Below, in pieces: positions 30,661 through 39,973 of a stretch of DNA of 64,000 nt. This DNA is from Streptomyces sp. NBC_00239 (GTDB lineage: Bacteria > Actinomycetota > Actinomycetes > Streptomycetales > Streptomycetaceae). Location: assembly GCF_036194065.1 (NCBI RefSeq), contig NZ_CP108095.1, forward strand, positions 4,216,001 to 4,280,000. Reading direction: 5' to 3'. The notes beneath the pieces are model-generated. The model saw only the letters and a list, made by a program, of their open reading frames with translations. It did not search any database and was not told the DNA's origin. Position 1 is the stretch's first letter; every line of letters begins with the position of its first letter. The position numbers were made by a program, and so were the translations under genes.

Positions 30661-32103
30661 GTGCCGAACGCCAACGAAGACACCCCCAGCGCCCTGAGCC
30701 AGGTGCAGCAGCGCGCCGTGACCGAGCTGCTGCGGGTCTCCCCTGTCGCAGACGATCTTGCCCGCCGTTTTCAGGGGGCGGGCTTCAGTCTCGCCCTCGT
30801 CGGGGGCTCCGTCAGGGACGCGCTGCTGGGCCGGCTCGGCAACGACCTCGACTTCACCACAGACGCCCGTCCCGAGGACGTGCTGGGGCTCGTCCGCGGC
30901 TGGGCGGACTCCGTCTGGGACGTCGGCATCGCCTTCGGCACGGTCGGCGCGCAGAAGGACGGCTACCAGATCGAGGTGACCACGTACCGCTCCGAGGCGT
31001 ACGACCGGACGTCGCGCAAGCCCGAGGTCTCGTACGGCGACTCGATCGAGCAGGACCTGGTCCGGCGCGACTTCACGGTGAACGCCATGGCGGTGGCTCT
31101 TCCGCAGAAGGAGTTCATCGACCCGCACGGCGGCCTGGAGGACCTCGACGCGCGGGTCCTGCGGACCCCGGGCACGCCCGAGGAGTCTTTCTCGGACGAT
31201 CCGCTGCGCATGATGCGGGCCGCCCGGTTCGCCGCCCAGCTGGACTTCGAGGTGGCTCCCGACGTGGTGGCCGCGATGACGGCCATGTCCGACCGGCTGG
31301 AGATCGTCTCGGCGGAGCGGGTCCGCGAGGAGTTCAACAAGCTGCTGCTCTCGGCCCGGCCGCGCAAGGGGCTGGCGCTGCTCGTGGACACCGGCCTGGC
31401 CGACCACGTGCTGCCCGAGCTGCCGGCCCTGCGGCTGGAGAGCGACGAGCACCACCGGCACAAGGACGTCTACGACCACTCGCTGATCGTGCTGGAGCAG
31501 GCGATCGACCTGGAGGAGGACGGCCCCGACCTGGTGCTGCGGCTGGCCGCGCTGCTGCACGACATCGGCAAGCCGCGCACGCGCCGCTTCGAGAGTGACG
31601 GGCGGGTCTCCTTCCACCACCACGAGGTGGTCGGCGCCAAGATGACCAAGAAGCGCATGACGGCGCTGAAGTACTCCAACGACATGGTCAAGGACGTCTC
31701 GCGGCTGGTCGAGCTCCACCTGCGTTTCCACGGTTACGGGGACGGCGAGTGGACCGACTCGGCGGTGCGCCGGTACGTGCGCGACGCGGGTCCGCTGCTC
31801 AGCCGCCTGCACAAACTGACCCGCTCCGACTGCACCACGCGGAACAAGCGCAAGGCCACCGCGCTGTCGCGGACCTACGACGGCCTGGAGGAGCGCATCG
31901 CGCAGCTTCAGGAGCAGGAGGAGCTGGACGCGATCCGGCCCGACCTCGACGGCAACGAGATCATGGCGGTGCTGGGCGTGGGGCCCGGTCCCGTGATCGG
32001 GCAGGCGTACCAGTTCCTGCTGGAGCTGCGGCTGGAGAACGGGCCGATGGGCTCGGAGGCCGCGGCCGAGGCGCTCAAGGAGTGGTGGGCCACCCAGGGC
32101 TGA
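30661..32103 (+). CDS. cca: CCA-adding tRNA nucleotidyltransferase
   Basis: 480 residues from GTG 30661; the frame continues upstream to 30511 with Arg/Gly-rich sequence that I did not include. Class II nucleotidyltransferase motif GGSVRDALLG with LDFTTDA near residues 45-68, the RRDFTVNAMA motif, and an HD domain (LLHDIGKP, with FHHHEVVGA) near residues 295-330. The enzyme builds or repairs the 3' CCA end of tRNA; the tRNA-Ile gene in this window lacks an encoded CCA and would need it. Three parS sites follow the gene. Confidence 0.95.
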   Translation: MPNANEDTPSALSQVQQRAVTELLRVSPVADDLARRFQGAGFSLALVGGSVRDALLGRLGNDLDFTTDARPEDVLGLVRGWADSVWDVGIAFGTVGAQKDGYQIEVTTYRSEAYDRTSRKPEVSYGDSIEQDLVRRDFTVNAMAVALPQKEFIDPHGGLEDLDARVLRTPGTPEESFSDDPLRMMRAARFAAQLDFEVAPDVVAAMTAMSDRLEIVSAERVREEFNKLLLSARPRKGLALLVDTGLADHVLPELPALRLESDEHHRHKDVYDHSLIVLEQAIDLEEDGPDLVLRLAALLHDIGKPRTRRFESDGRVSFHHHEVVGAKMTKKRMTALKYSNDMVKDVSRLVELHLRFHGYGDGEWTDSAVRRYVRDAGPLLSRLHKLTRSDCTTRNKRKATALSRTYDGLEERIAQLQEQEELDAIRPDLDGNEIMAVLGVGPGPVIGQAYQFLLELRLENGPMGSEAAAEALKEWWATQG

Positions 32104-32144
32104 GCCGGCCGCCGCAGGGCTCGACGCCGCGACCCGTCCTCGAT

Positions 32145-32158
32145 GTTTCACGTGAAAC
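32145..32158. promoter_or_regulatory. parS site 6
   Basis: Perfect copy 42 bases after the cca stop, in the convergent gap with the MFS gene; flanked by inverted GTCCTCGAT/ATCGAGGAC, so the whole element (32135-32168) is a longer palindrome that could also act as a terminator. Confidence 0.97.
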
Positions 32159-32212
32159 ATCGAGGACGACGGGGCGGGCCGAGGGCGGCGGGGCAGTAGC
32201 TGCGAGGGCGAT

Positions 32213-32226
32213 GTTTCACGTGAAAC
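32213..32226. promoter_or_regulatory. parS site 7
   Basis: Perfect copy just downstream of the MFS stop, nine bases before site 8. Confidence 0.97.
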
Positions 32227-32235
32227 AGGGGCGTT

Positions 32236-32249
32236 GTTTCACGTGAAAC
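32236..32249. promoter_or_regulatory. parS site 8 (overlaps the MFS stop codon)
   Basis: Perfect copy; on the minus strand its bases encode the last residues TTC ACG and the TGA stop of the MFS gene. Confidence 0.97.
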
Positions 32250-33507
32250 GTCGCCCCTTCCGCATGAGTCCCAGCGCGACCGCGGTGTAGAGGACGGCGA
32301 CGAAGAGGACCAGGACCACGGACTTCCCGTCCGGCGGCAGCATCAGGGCGGACACCGCCGCCGCGCCCACGAAGGCGACGTTGAACAGCACGTCGTAGAC
32401 GGCGAAGACCCGGCCCCGGAAGGCGTCGTCCACCCGGGACTGGACCTCGGTGTCGGTGCAGATCTTCGCGCTCTGTGTGACCAGCCCCAGGACGAACGCG
32501 GCCACCAGTGCCGGTGCGACCGTGAAGGGCAGCCCCAGGGCGGGCACGAGGACGGCGGCGATCCCCGCGCAGGCGGTGATCCAGCCGTGGGTGCCGAGCC
32601 TGGCCACGGCCCAGGGAGTGATCAGGGCCGCGACGAAGAACCCGCCTCCGGACACCCCGATCGCCAGGCCCAGCAGGGCCAGCCCGTCCGACTCGCGGTC
32701 GGACCAGGCGTAGCGGCAGAGCATGAGCAGCATCACCAGGAGCGCGCCGTAGCAGAACCGCATGAGGGTCATGGCGGCCAAGGCGCGGGCGGCCTCCCGG
32801 CGGGCCGCGAGGTGGCGCAGGCCCTCTGCCATCCCGCGCGCGGTCAGGGCGAGGGCCTCGACGAGGCGGGGATGACGGTGGTCCGGGCCGTGGTCCGGGC
32901 CGAGCAGTCCGACGGCCAGCCGCAGCGAAGCGAGGGCCGCGCACAGATAGAGCACCGCGCCCAGCAGCACGACCGGGGCGTTGGAGTCCGCGGCGAGCAG
33001 CCGGACGAGGAAGGCGAGGGCGCCGCCGGCGGTGGCCGCGAGGGTTCCGGCGGTCGGCGAGAGCGCGTTCGCGGTCACCAGCCGGCCCGCGTCGACGACG
33101 CGGGGCAGGGAGGCGGAGAGCCCGGCCAGCACGAAGCGGTTGACCGCGGTGACGGAGAGGGCGGACGCGTAGAACAGCCAGTCGGGGGCGGCGGCGAGGA
33201 CCAGGACCGCGGTCCCGCAGGCCAGGAAGGCGCGCAGGAGATTGCCGTAGAGGAAGACCTGGCGGCGGCGCCACCGGTCGAGCAGGACCCCGGCGAAGGG
33301 GCCGACGACCGAGTACGGGAGCAGCAGGACGGCCATGGCGGAGGCGATCGCGGCGGGCGAGGTCTGCTTCTCGGGGGAGAAGACCACATAGGTGGCGAGG
33401 GCCACCTGGTAGACGCCGTCGGCGGCCTGGGAGAGCAGTCGCACGGCGAGCAGGTGGCGGAAGTCCCTGAGGCGCAGGAGTACGCGCAGATCACGTACGA
33501 CAGGCAT
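32239..33507 (-). CDS. MFS transporter
   Basis: 422 residues from ATG 33507 (GTG 33522 would add five residues). Twelve hydrophobic segments can be traced; the loop LLDRWRRRQVFLYGN near residues 75-90 matches the MFS cytoplasmic loop 2-3 motif, and FRGRVFAVYD occurs before the last helices. The substrate is unknown; the pattern resembles drug or metabolite efflux carriers. There is no ribosome site and little space after the ino1 terminator, so a leaderless transcript is possible. The C-terminus RRFT and stop come from parS site 8. Confidence 0.85.
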   Translation of the reverse strand: MPVVRDLRVLLRLRDFRHLLAVRLLSQAADGVYQVALATYVVFSPEKQTSPAAIASAMAVLLLPYSVVGPFAGVLLDRWRRRQVFLYGNLLRAFLACGTAVLVLAAAPDWLFYASALSVTAVNRFVLAGLSASLPRVVDAGRLVTANALSPTAGTLAATAGGALAFLVRLLAADSNAPVVLLGAVLYLCAALASLRLAVGLLGPDHGPDHRHPRLVEALALTARGMAEGLRHLAARREAARALAAMTLMRFCYGALLVMLLMLCRYAWSDRESDGLALLGLAIGVSGGGFFVAALITPWAVARLGTHGWITACAGIAAVLVPALGLPFTVAPALVAAFVLGLVTQSAKICTDTEVQSRVDDAFRGRVFAVYDVLFNVAFVGAAAVSALMLPPDGKSVVLVLFVAVLYTAVALGLMRKGRRFT

Positions 33508-33528
33508 GTGGGCAAGGGTCACACACGG

Positions 33529-33563
33529 AGAGGGTCCCCGGACACATTGTCCGGGGACCCTCT
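33529..33563 (-). terminator. ino1 terminator
   Basis: Perfect 16-base arms (33529-33544 and 33548-33563) with a three-base loop; 47 bases after the ino1 stop and directly before the MFS gene. Confidence 0.85.
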
Positions 33564-33609
33564 GCGGAAAGACAGCCGAAGACGTGTCGTCCCGGCCGGT
33601 CGGCGCTGT

Positions 33610-34692
33610 TTAGCGCTCGACCTCGCCCTTGATGAACTTCTCGACGTTGGCCAGGGCCTCGTCGTCGAAGTACTGCACCGGCGGGGACTTCATGAAGTAC
33701 GAGGACGCGGAGAGGATCGGGCCACCGATGCCCCGGTCCTTCGCGATCTTCGCGGCGCGCAGGGCGTCGATGATGACACCGGCGGAGTTCGGGGAGTCCC
33801 ACACCTCGAGCTTGTACTCGAGGTTCAGCGGGACGTCGCCGAACGCACGGCCCTCAAGGCGGACGTAGGCCCACTTGCGGTCGTCGAGCCACGCGACGTA
33901 GTCGGACGGGCCGATGTGGACGTTCTTCTCGCCCATCTCGCGGTCCGGGATCTGCGAGGTGACGGCCTGCGTCTTCGAGATCTTCTTCGACTCGAGGCGC
34001 TCGCGCTCCAGCATGTTCTTGAAGTCCATGTTGCCGCCGACGTTGAGCTGCATGGTGCGCTCAAGACGGACACCGCGGTCCTCGAACAGCTTCGCCATCA
34101 CGCGGTGCGTGATGGTCGCGCCGACCTGCGACTTGATGTCGTCGCCGACGATCGGGACACCGGCCTCGGTGAACTTGTCCGCCCACTCCTTGGTGCCGGC
34201 GATGAAGACCGGGAGGGCGTTGACGAACGCGACCTTGGCGTCGATGGCGCACTGCGCGTAGAACTTCGCAGCAGCCTCGGAGCCGACCGGGAGGTAGCAG
34301 ACGAGGACGTCGACCTGGCGGTCCTTGAGGATCTGGACGACGTCGACCGGAGCCTCGTCGGACTCCTCGATGGTCATCCGGTAGTACTTGCCGAGGCCGT
34401 CCAGGGTGTGGCCGCGCTGGACCGTGACGCCCGCGCTCGGGACGTCGCAGATCTTGATGGTGTTGTTCTCGCTGGCGCCGATGGCGTCCGAGAGGTCGAG
34501 GCCGACCTTCTTCGCGTCGACGTCGAAGGCGGCAACGAACTCGACGTCACCGACGTGGTAGTCGCCGAACTGGACGTGCATCAGACCCGGGACCTTGGTG
34601 GCCGGGTCGGCGTCCTTGTAGTACTCGACGCCCTGCACCAGCGAGGCGGCGCAGTTGCCCACGCCGACGATGGCTACGCGAACCGAACCCAT
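33610..34692 (-). CDS. ino1: Inositol-3-phosphate synthase
   Basis: 360 residues from ATG 34692. It converts glucose 6-phosphate to inositol 3-phosphate with NAD, feeding mycothiol and phosphatidylinositol synthesis in actinobacteria. Seen: Rossmann motif [13 protein letters not shown] near residue 5, [12 protein letters not shown] in the middle and [12 protein letters not shown] near residue 220, all typical of the short bacterial form. The gene directly follows a PadR regulator (58-base gap), so the pair is probably one unit. Mycothiol links it loosely to the nearby trxBA stress system, by inference. Confidence 0.95.
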   Translation of the reverse strand: MGSVRVAIVGVGNCAASLVQGVEYYKDADPATKVPGLMHVQFGDYHVGDVEFVAAFDVDAKKVGLDLSDAIGASENNTIKICDVPSAGVTVQRGHTLDGLGKYYRMTIEESDEAPVDVVQILKDRQVDVLVCYLPVGSEAAAKFYAQCAIDAKVAFVNALPVFIAGTKEWADKFTEAGVPIVGDDIKSQVGATITHRVMAKLFEDRGVRLERTMQLNVGGNMDFKNMLERERLESKKISKTQAVTSQIPDREMGEKNVHIGPSDYVAWLDDRKWAYVRLEGRAFGDVPLNLEYKLEVWDSPNSAGVIIDALRAAKIAKDRGIGGPILSASSYFMKSPPVQYFDDEALANVEKFIKGEVER

Positions 34693-34750
34693 TCCGGTTG
34701 CTCCCTGTCAGTTCTCAGTGTTCCGGTTGAGCGCCTGCATCCGCAGGCCC

Positions 34751-35353
34751 TCACTTTGCAGTGTCGTCGGGCGATTCGGGTCGTCGCCGATCCCGTCCCG
34801 CCCGCTCGCTCTCGATGAGCTCGTTCAGCCAGCGCACTTCGCGCTCCACGGACTCCATTCCGTGCCGCTGCAGCTCAAGCGTGTAGTCGTCGAGGCGTTC
34901 CCGGGTGCGGGCCAGTGAGGCCCGCATCTTCTCCAGGCGCTCCTCGAGACGGCTCCGACGGCCTTCGAGCACCCGCATCCGCACTTCACGTTCGGTCTGG
35001 CCGAAGAAGGCGAAGCGGGCCGCGAAGGACTCGTCTTCCCAGGTGTCGGGTCCGGTGTGGGACAGGAGCTCCTCGAAGTGCTCCTTACCTTCCGCCGTCA
35101 ACCGGTAGACGATCTTGGCACGGCGCCCCGCGAGTGAAGCGGCGAGGGCGTCCTCCGGGGCATTCCCCGGTTCCTCGATCAACCAGCCGTTCGCCACCAG
35201 CGTCTTGAGGCAGGGGTAGAGGGTTCCGTAGCTGAACGCCCGGAACACCCCCAGTGAGGTATTGAGCCGTTTCCGCAGCTCATAACCGTGCATCGGGGAC
35301 TCGCGAAGCAGACCGAGGACGGCGAATTCGAGGATTCCTGAGCGTCTGCTCAC
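34751..35353 (-). CDS. PadR family transcriptional regulator
   Basis: 200 residues from GTG 35353 with GGAGGAGG close upstream. The winged helix is GILEFAVLGLLRESPMHGYELRKRL ... FSYGTLYPCLKTLVANGWL (residues 4-60), the PadR signature, and the C-terminal half (about 110-185) is a long Arg/Glu-rich coiled coil for dimerisation, as in subfamily 1 proteins. It is co-oriented with ino1 and preceded by a perfect palindromic operator, so autoregulation and control of ino1 are likely. The effector is unknown. Confidence 0.9.
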   Translation of the reverse strand: MSRRSGILEFAVLGLLRESPMHGYELRKRLNTSLGVFRAFSYGTLYPCLKTLVANGWLIEEPGNAPEDALAASLAGRRAKIVYRLTAEGKEHFEELLSHTGPDTWEDESFAARFAFFGQTEREVRMRVLEGRRSRLEERLEKMRASLARTRERLDDYTLELQRHGMESVEREVRWLNELIESERAGRDRRRPESPDDTAK

Positions 35354-35393
35354 TCGCCGCCTCCTCCTCCGCCCTGGTTCCTTATGCCGAGCT

Positions 35394-35414
35394 GATGTAT
35401 CGACTCGATACATC
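35394..35414. promoter_or_regulatory. Palindromic operator of the padR-ino1 unit
   Basis: Perfect 10-base arms GATGTATCGA/TCGATACATC around one C. It contains the ATGT(N11)ACAT arrangement of PadR operators and lies 41 bases upstream of the padR start. Confidence 0.75.
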
Positions 35415-35626
35415 CGGACGATAGAACGGGCGCGGGCAGACGGCAAGGCCGGACATGGTGACCGGCGTCACATCACCAATTCGTAGGAGGCAAGTTGCCT
35501 GATTTGGGGTGAACTTCTGCGCTGCGAGCGTTTTGACCGTGCGTAGTCTGTGCGGCAGACACCGGGGGGACCGGAACTCAACTGCCGCTTCAGGCGTCAC
35601 TCGCCTGCCCGAGGAGTAGTCGTTCG

Positions 35627-38323
35627 ATGAGCGAGCACCGTCGTAAACCGCCTCAGTCGCAGGGCGGTGGACGCGCCGCGGCCCGCCGGGCCGCGCAGCA
35701 GCGTCCCGGTCGCAGAGGCGCGGACGGACGGGACGTCCCCACCGGAGCGCCCGCTGCCCCGTACGGTCAGTCCCCCTACGGCCAGCCCCCGTACGGACAG
35801 CATGGCCGCGGCCAGGATCCGTACGGCCAGGGCGGCCACGCCCAGGGCGGTTACGGCCAGGAATCGGTCCACGGCAGCCGCGCCGAGGCCCGGCGGGCCG
35901 CGCAGCGCGGCGGCCGTCGGCGCGGTGCGGAGCCCCAGGGCCGGGGTGGCGAGGCCGCCGGCAAGCGGTTCATCGACTACCCGCGCGCGAACAAGCACGG
36001 CTGGAAGCGCTTCGTGCCCAGCTGGAAGCTGGTGGGCGGGACCGCGCTCGGCTTCACGGCCCTGCTGACCGCGGGCGCCGGCATCGCCTTCGCCCTCGTC
36101 GGCACGCCCAGCGAGAAGCAGGCCGCGATCGCCCAGAACAACGTCTACTACTGGGCCGACGAGACCCAGATGGCCGCGGTGGGCGGTGAGCGCAACCGCC
36201 AGATCGTGCCCATCGAGAAGATCCCGAAGTCGCTGCAGGACGCCGTGATCGCGGCCGAGAACGCCTCGTTCGACGACGACAAGGGCGTCGACCCCATGGG
36301 CATCGGCCGCGCCGTCTTCAACATGGCGACCGGCGGCGACACCCAGGGCGGCTCCACGATCACCCAGCAGTTCGTGAAGAACACCTACCTGGACTCGGAG
36401 CAGACGCTCAAGCGCAAGGTCGTCGAGCTCTTCATCTCGATAAAGGTCGGTGCCACGAAGAAGAAGCCCGAGATCATGCAGGGCTATCTCAACACCGCAT
36501 ACTTCGGCCGCAACGCCTACGGCTGCCAGGCGGCCTCCCAGGCGTACTTCAAGCTGGACTGCGAGGAGCTCAACCCCTCCCAGAGCGCCTTCCTCGCCCA
36601 GCTGCTCAAGGGCCCCAACCTGTACAACCCGGACGGCGGCATCGGCGCCGCGGCCACCCCCGAGGGCAACACGGAGCGCGCCAAGAAGCGCTGGAAGTGG
36701 GTGCTCGACCGCGAGGTCGAGGTCGGCCGGATGGAGCAGTCGGAGCGGGACAAGTACAAGGTGTTCCCCACGCTCCAGCCCTCCGCGCAGGCCCTCTCGC
36801 TGTCCGGCCAGACCGGCTACCTGGTCGAGACGGCCAAGCAGTACGTCATGAAGAAGCTGGACCTCAAGCCCGAGGACCTGGACCGCGGCGGCTACCAGAT
36901 CCACACCACCTTCCAGAAGCCGAAGGTCGACGCCCTCGCCAAGGCCGTCGACAAGACGCGCAAGGAGTTCCTCGACGAGAAGGCCCGGCCCAGGACGGAC
37001 AAGTTCGTCCAGTTCGGCGCCGCCTCCGTGGACACCAGCAACGGCGCCATCGTCGCCCTGTACGGCGGCGCCGGCTTCGACAAGAACCACTTCTCGAACA
37101 ACGCCAACACCATCGGTGTCCCGGTCGGCTCCACCTGGAAGCCGTACGTGCTGGCCGCGGCCATGCAGTACGGCACGCAGAACTCCGACGGCGAGGGCAT
37201 CTCCGCGGACAGCAAGTACAACGGCAACGACCTGACGGTCATCAAGAACCGCGACGGCCAACCGCTGCGCTACGCCGACGGCCGTCCGTTCCGGCAGAAG
37301 AACGAGAGCCCCACCCGCTTCGGGTACGTGACGCTCAACGAGGCGATGGAGAAATCCATCAACACCCCGTTCGCCCAGCTCGTCTTCGACGTCGGCCACG
37401 ACAAGGTGCGCCAGGTCGCCGAGTCCACCGGCATCCTCAAGGACTCGATGAACCCGAACGACGACGCGTCGTTCGCCCTCGGCACGTCCACCCCGAGCGC
37501 CATCCGGATGGCCGACTCGTACGCGACGTTCGCCGCCTCCGGCACCCACCACGAGCCGTTCTCCGTCACGAAGGTCCTCAAGGACGGCAAGGAACAGTCC
37601 GGCTTCGAGCCCCCCGCGGCCCAGAAGGCGATGGACAACTCCATCGCCGACAACATCACCAAGGTGCTGCAGAACGTGGTGGAGAACGGCACCGGCACCA
37701 AGGCCAAGAAGCTGGGCCGGCCGGTCGCCGGCAAGACCGGCACCACCGACCGCAACAAGTCGGCCTGGTTCGTCGGCTACACCCCGCAGCTCTCGACCGC
37801 GGTGACGCTGTTCCGCACCGACCCGACCTCCAAGGACAAGAAGCTCATCTCCATGAACGGCACGGGCGACGTCCCGTCCATCCACGGTGGTGACATTCCG
37901 GCCGAGATCTGGGTGAACTACATGCGGGACGCCGTCAAGGGCACCCCGGAGAAGGAATTCCCGGAGGCCGAGGAGATCGGCGTGGACGCGGACGCCGACG
38001 GCGCCCCCACCCCCAAGCCCACCCCCACGTTCACCAAGACCGTGGAGCCCACGCCCAGCGCCACCACGCCGAGTCCCACCAAGTCGCCCTCACCCACCCC
38101 GTCCCGGGGCGGCAAGCCGTCCTGCAAGCCCTGGCAGTGGGACTGCAACACCGACGGCGGCACGGACTCGGGCACCACCACCGGCAACGACAGCGGCGGC
38201 GCCTCCGACGGCGGGGCGACCGGCGAGCCGACGCCGACGACCAGCCCGTCGAGCAGCGGAAGACCCGGCGGCCGCAACGGAGGCTCCAACAGCGGCCTGA
38301 TCTCCGGCGCCGAAGGCGGCTGA
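35627..38323 (+). CDS. Class A penicillin-binding protein (glycosyltransferase/transpeptidase)
   Basis: 898 residues from ATG 35627, GAGGAG upstream. The N-terminal 130 residues are Gly/Arg/Tyr/Gln-rich and cytoplasmic; a TM helix spans about 135-158. GT51 motifs: AAENASFDDDKG near 205-215 with the catalytic Glu, and GGSTITQQFVKN near 245. Transpeptidase motifs: S502-TW-K505, S-I-N near 577 and KTGT near 703. The tail (about 790-898) is Pro/Thr/Ser-rich, then Gly-rich. It polymerises and cross-links peptidoglycan. Located in a run of envelope genes. Confidence 0.95.
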   Translation: MSEHRRKPPQSQGGGRAAARRAAQQRPGRRGADGRDVPTGAPAAPYGQSPYGQPPYGQHGRGQDPYGQGGHAQGGYGQESVHGSRAEARRAAQRGGRRRGAEPQGRGGEAAGKRFIDYPRANKHGWKRFVPSWKLVGGTALGFTALLTAGAGIAFALVGTPSEKQAAIAQNNVYYWADETQMAAVGGERNRQIVPIEKIPKSLQDAVIAAENASFDDDKGVDPMGIGRAVFNMATGGDTQGGSTITQQFVKNTYLDSEQTLKRKVVELFISIKVGATKKKPEIMQGYLNTAYFGRNAYGCQAASQAYFKLDCEELNPSQSAFLAQLLKGPNLYNPDGGIGAAATPEGNTERAKKRWKWVLDREVEVGRMEQSERDKYKVFPTLQPSAQALSLSGQTGYLVETAKQYVMKKLDLKPEDLDRGGYQIHTTFQKPKVDALAKAVDKTRKEFLDEKARPRTDKFVQFGAASVDTSNGAIVALYGGAGFDKNHFSNNANTIGVPVGSTWKPYVLAAAMQYGTQNSDGEGISADSKYNGNDLTVIKNRDGQPLRYADGRPFRQKNESPTRFGYVTLNEAMEKSINTPFAQLVFDVGHDKVRQVAESTGILKDSMNPNDDASFALGTSTPSAIRMADSYATFAASGTHHEPFSVTKVLKDGKEQSGFEPPAAQKAMDNSIADNITKVLQNVVENGTGTKAKKLGRPVAGKTGTTDRNKSAWFVGYTPQLSTAVTLFRTDPTSKDKKLISMNGTGDVPSIHGGDIPAEIWVNYMRDAVKGTPEKEFPEAEEIGVDADADGAPTPKPTPTFTKTVEPTPSATTPSPTKSPSPTPSRGGKPSCKPWQWDCNTDGGTDSGTTTGNDSGGASDGGATGEPTPTTSPSSSGRPGGRNGGSNSGLISGAEGG

Positions 38324-38402
38324 CCCGGCCTACGGGGCCTCGGCCCGGGACCCCGGTCCAAGGGCGCCCACAGGCCGCCCACAGCCCCTCCAGAGCCCCC
38401 CT

Positions 38403-38434
38403 GAGGGCCGTCGCACCCCGGTGCGGCGGCCCTC
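38403..38434 (+). terminator. Terminator after the PBP gene
   Basis: Arms GAGGGCCGTCGCACC (38403-38417) and GGTGCGGCGGCCCTC (38420-38434), one mismatch, about 80 bases past the stop. Confidence 0.7.
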
Positions 38435-38467
38435 ACCGCATGAGACGCCGTACGGCAGGATGTGCGC

Positions 38468-39916
38468 ATGACGAAGGTGCACGGGGACCGCCCCGTACCG
38501 CCCACCCAGCAGGACGAGGTCGCCGCGGCGGGCAGCGAGCTGCTCGGCGGCCCGCTCGGCAGGCGGGCCGTGACCGGCGGACACCGCATCACCCCGGTCG
38601 CCGTGGTCGCCCTGGTCGCCCTCGGCATGTTCGCCCTCGGCATGGTGCAGAAACTGCCCTGCTACGACTGGGCCTGGTTCCGCGGGGCCGGATCGCAGTA
38701 CACGCACGCCTGCTACTCCGACATCCCGCACCTGTACGTCGCCCGCGGCTTCTCGGACAACCTCACGCCGTACCTGGACCGGATCCCCGGCGACATGCAG
38801 TACCTCGAGTACCCGGTGCTCACCGGCCTGTTCATGGAATTCGCCTCCTGGCTCACCCCACACGGCGGATCCATGCAGCACCGCGAACAGATCTACTGGA
38901 TGGTCAACGCGGGCCTGCTCATGGCCTGCGCCGCGGTCATCGCCGTCTGCGTGGCCCGCACCCACCGCCGCCGCCCCTGGGACGCCCTCCTCGTCGCCCT
39001 GGCACCCGCCTTCGCCCTCACCGCCACCATCAACTGGGACCTGCTCGCCGTCGCCCTCACCGCGGCCGCCCTGCTGATGTGGTCCCGGAGCCGGCCGCTC
39101 GCCTTCGGCCTCCTCATCGGCCTCGCCACCGCCGCGAAGCTCTACCCCGTCCTGATCCTCGGCCCGCTGTTCGTCCTGTGCTGGCGGGCCGGAAAACGGC
39201 GCGCGTACGGGACGGCCCTCGGCGGCGCGGCCGCCGCCTGGCTGGTCGTCAACCTGCCGGTGATGCTGGCGGCGCCGCAGGGATGGCGGAAGTTCTACAC
39301 CTTCAGCCAGGAACGGCCCGTCGACTTCGGCTCCCTCTGGCTGATCGTCTCGCAGCGCTCCGGGAACCCCCTGGACGACGCGAACACGTACGCGACCGCC
39401 CTCATGCTGCTGCTCTGCGCCGGCCTGGGACTGCTCGCCCTGACCGCCCCGCGCCGCCCCCGCCTGGCACAGCTGGCCTTCCTGGTCGTGGCCTTCTTCG
39501 TCCTCACCAACAAGGTCTACTCGCCCCAGTACGTGCTGTGGCTCATCCCGCTCGCCGCGCTCGCCCGGCCCCGCTGGCGCGACTTCCTGATCTGGCAGGC
39601 CGGCGAGGTCGTGTACTTCCTCGGCATCTGGATGTACCTCGCCTACACGAGCAGCGGCGACAAACACCAGGGGCTGCCCCTCGAGGGCTACCAGCTGGCC
39701 ATCGCCGCACACCTGCTCGCCACGGTCTACCTGTGCGCCGTGGTCGTACGGGACATCCTGCGGCCCGACCGGGACCCGGTCCGGCGCGACGGCTCCGACG
39801 ACCCCTCCGGCGGCGTGCTGGACGGCGCCCCCGACGTGTTCGTGCTCGGAGACGCAGCGAGGGCGCCGCAGGACGCGGCGCCCTCACAGGGACAGCGGGT
39901 GGACTGGGGGTACTGA
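38468..39916 (+). CDS. Membrane glycosyltransferase (GT87/DUF2029-like)
   Basis: 482 residues from ATG 38468; GTG 38462 two codons earlier is also possible. About ten hydrophobic helices are visible, with a conserved loop between the first two (PCYDWAWFRG, then YLDRIPGDMQYLEYPVLTGLFME) that holds acidic residues typical of polyprenyl-phosphate-sugar dependent GT-C enzymes. KVYSPQYVLWLIPLAAL near residue 350 is another family feature. Likely adds mannose or a similar sugar to a cell-envelope glycan; the substrate is not predictable. It converges on the racemase gene with a shared long hairpin. Confidence 0.82.
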   Translation: MTKVHGDRPVPPTQQDEVAAAGSELLGGPLGRRAVTGGHRITPVAVVALVALGMFALGMVQKLPCYDWAWFRGAGSQYTHACYSDIPHLYVARGFSDNLTPYLDRIPGDMQYLEYPVLTGLFMEFASWLTPHGGSMQHREQIYWMVNAGLLMACAAVIAVCVARTHRRRPWDALLVALAPAFALTATINWDLLAVALTAAALLMWSRSRPLAFGLLIGLATAAKLYPVLILGPLFVLCWRAGKRRAYGTALGGAAAAWLVVNLPVMLAAPQGWRKFYTFSQERPVDFGSLWLIVSQRSGNPLDDANTYATALMLLLCAGLGLLALTAPRRPRLAQLAFLVVAFFVLTNKVYSPQYVLWLIPLAALARPRWRDFLIWQAGEVVYFLGIWMYLAYTSSGDKHQGLPLEGYQLAIAAHLLATVYLCAVVVRDILRPDRDPVRRDGSDDPSGGVLDGAPDVFVLGDAARAPQDAAPSQGQRVDWGY

Positions 39917-39932
39917 CCGCCCCCCGAGCACA

Positions 39933-39972
39933 GCCCATGAGCGCCCGGCGGCCCCGCCGGGCGCTCATGGGC
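39933..39972. terminator. Bidirectional terminator
   Basis: Arms of 19 bases (39933-39951 and 39954-39972) around two bases, between convergent genes; its right arm ends one base before the racemase stop codon. Confidence 0.85.
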
Positions 39973-39973
39973 C

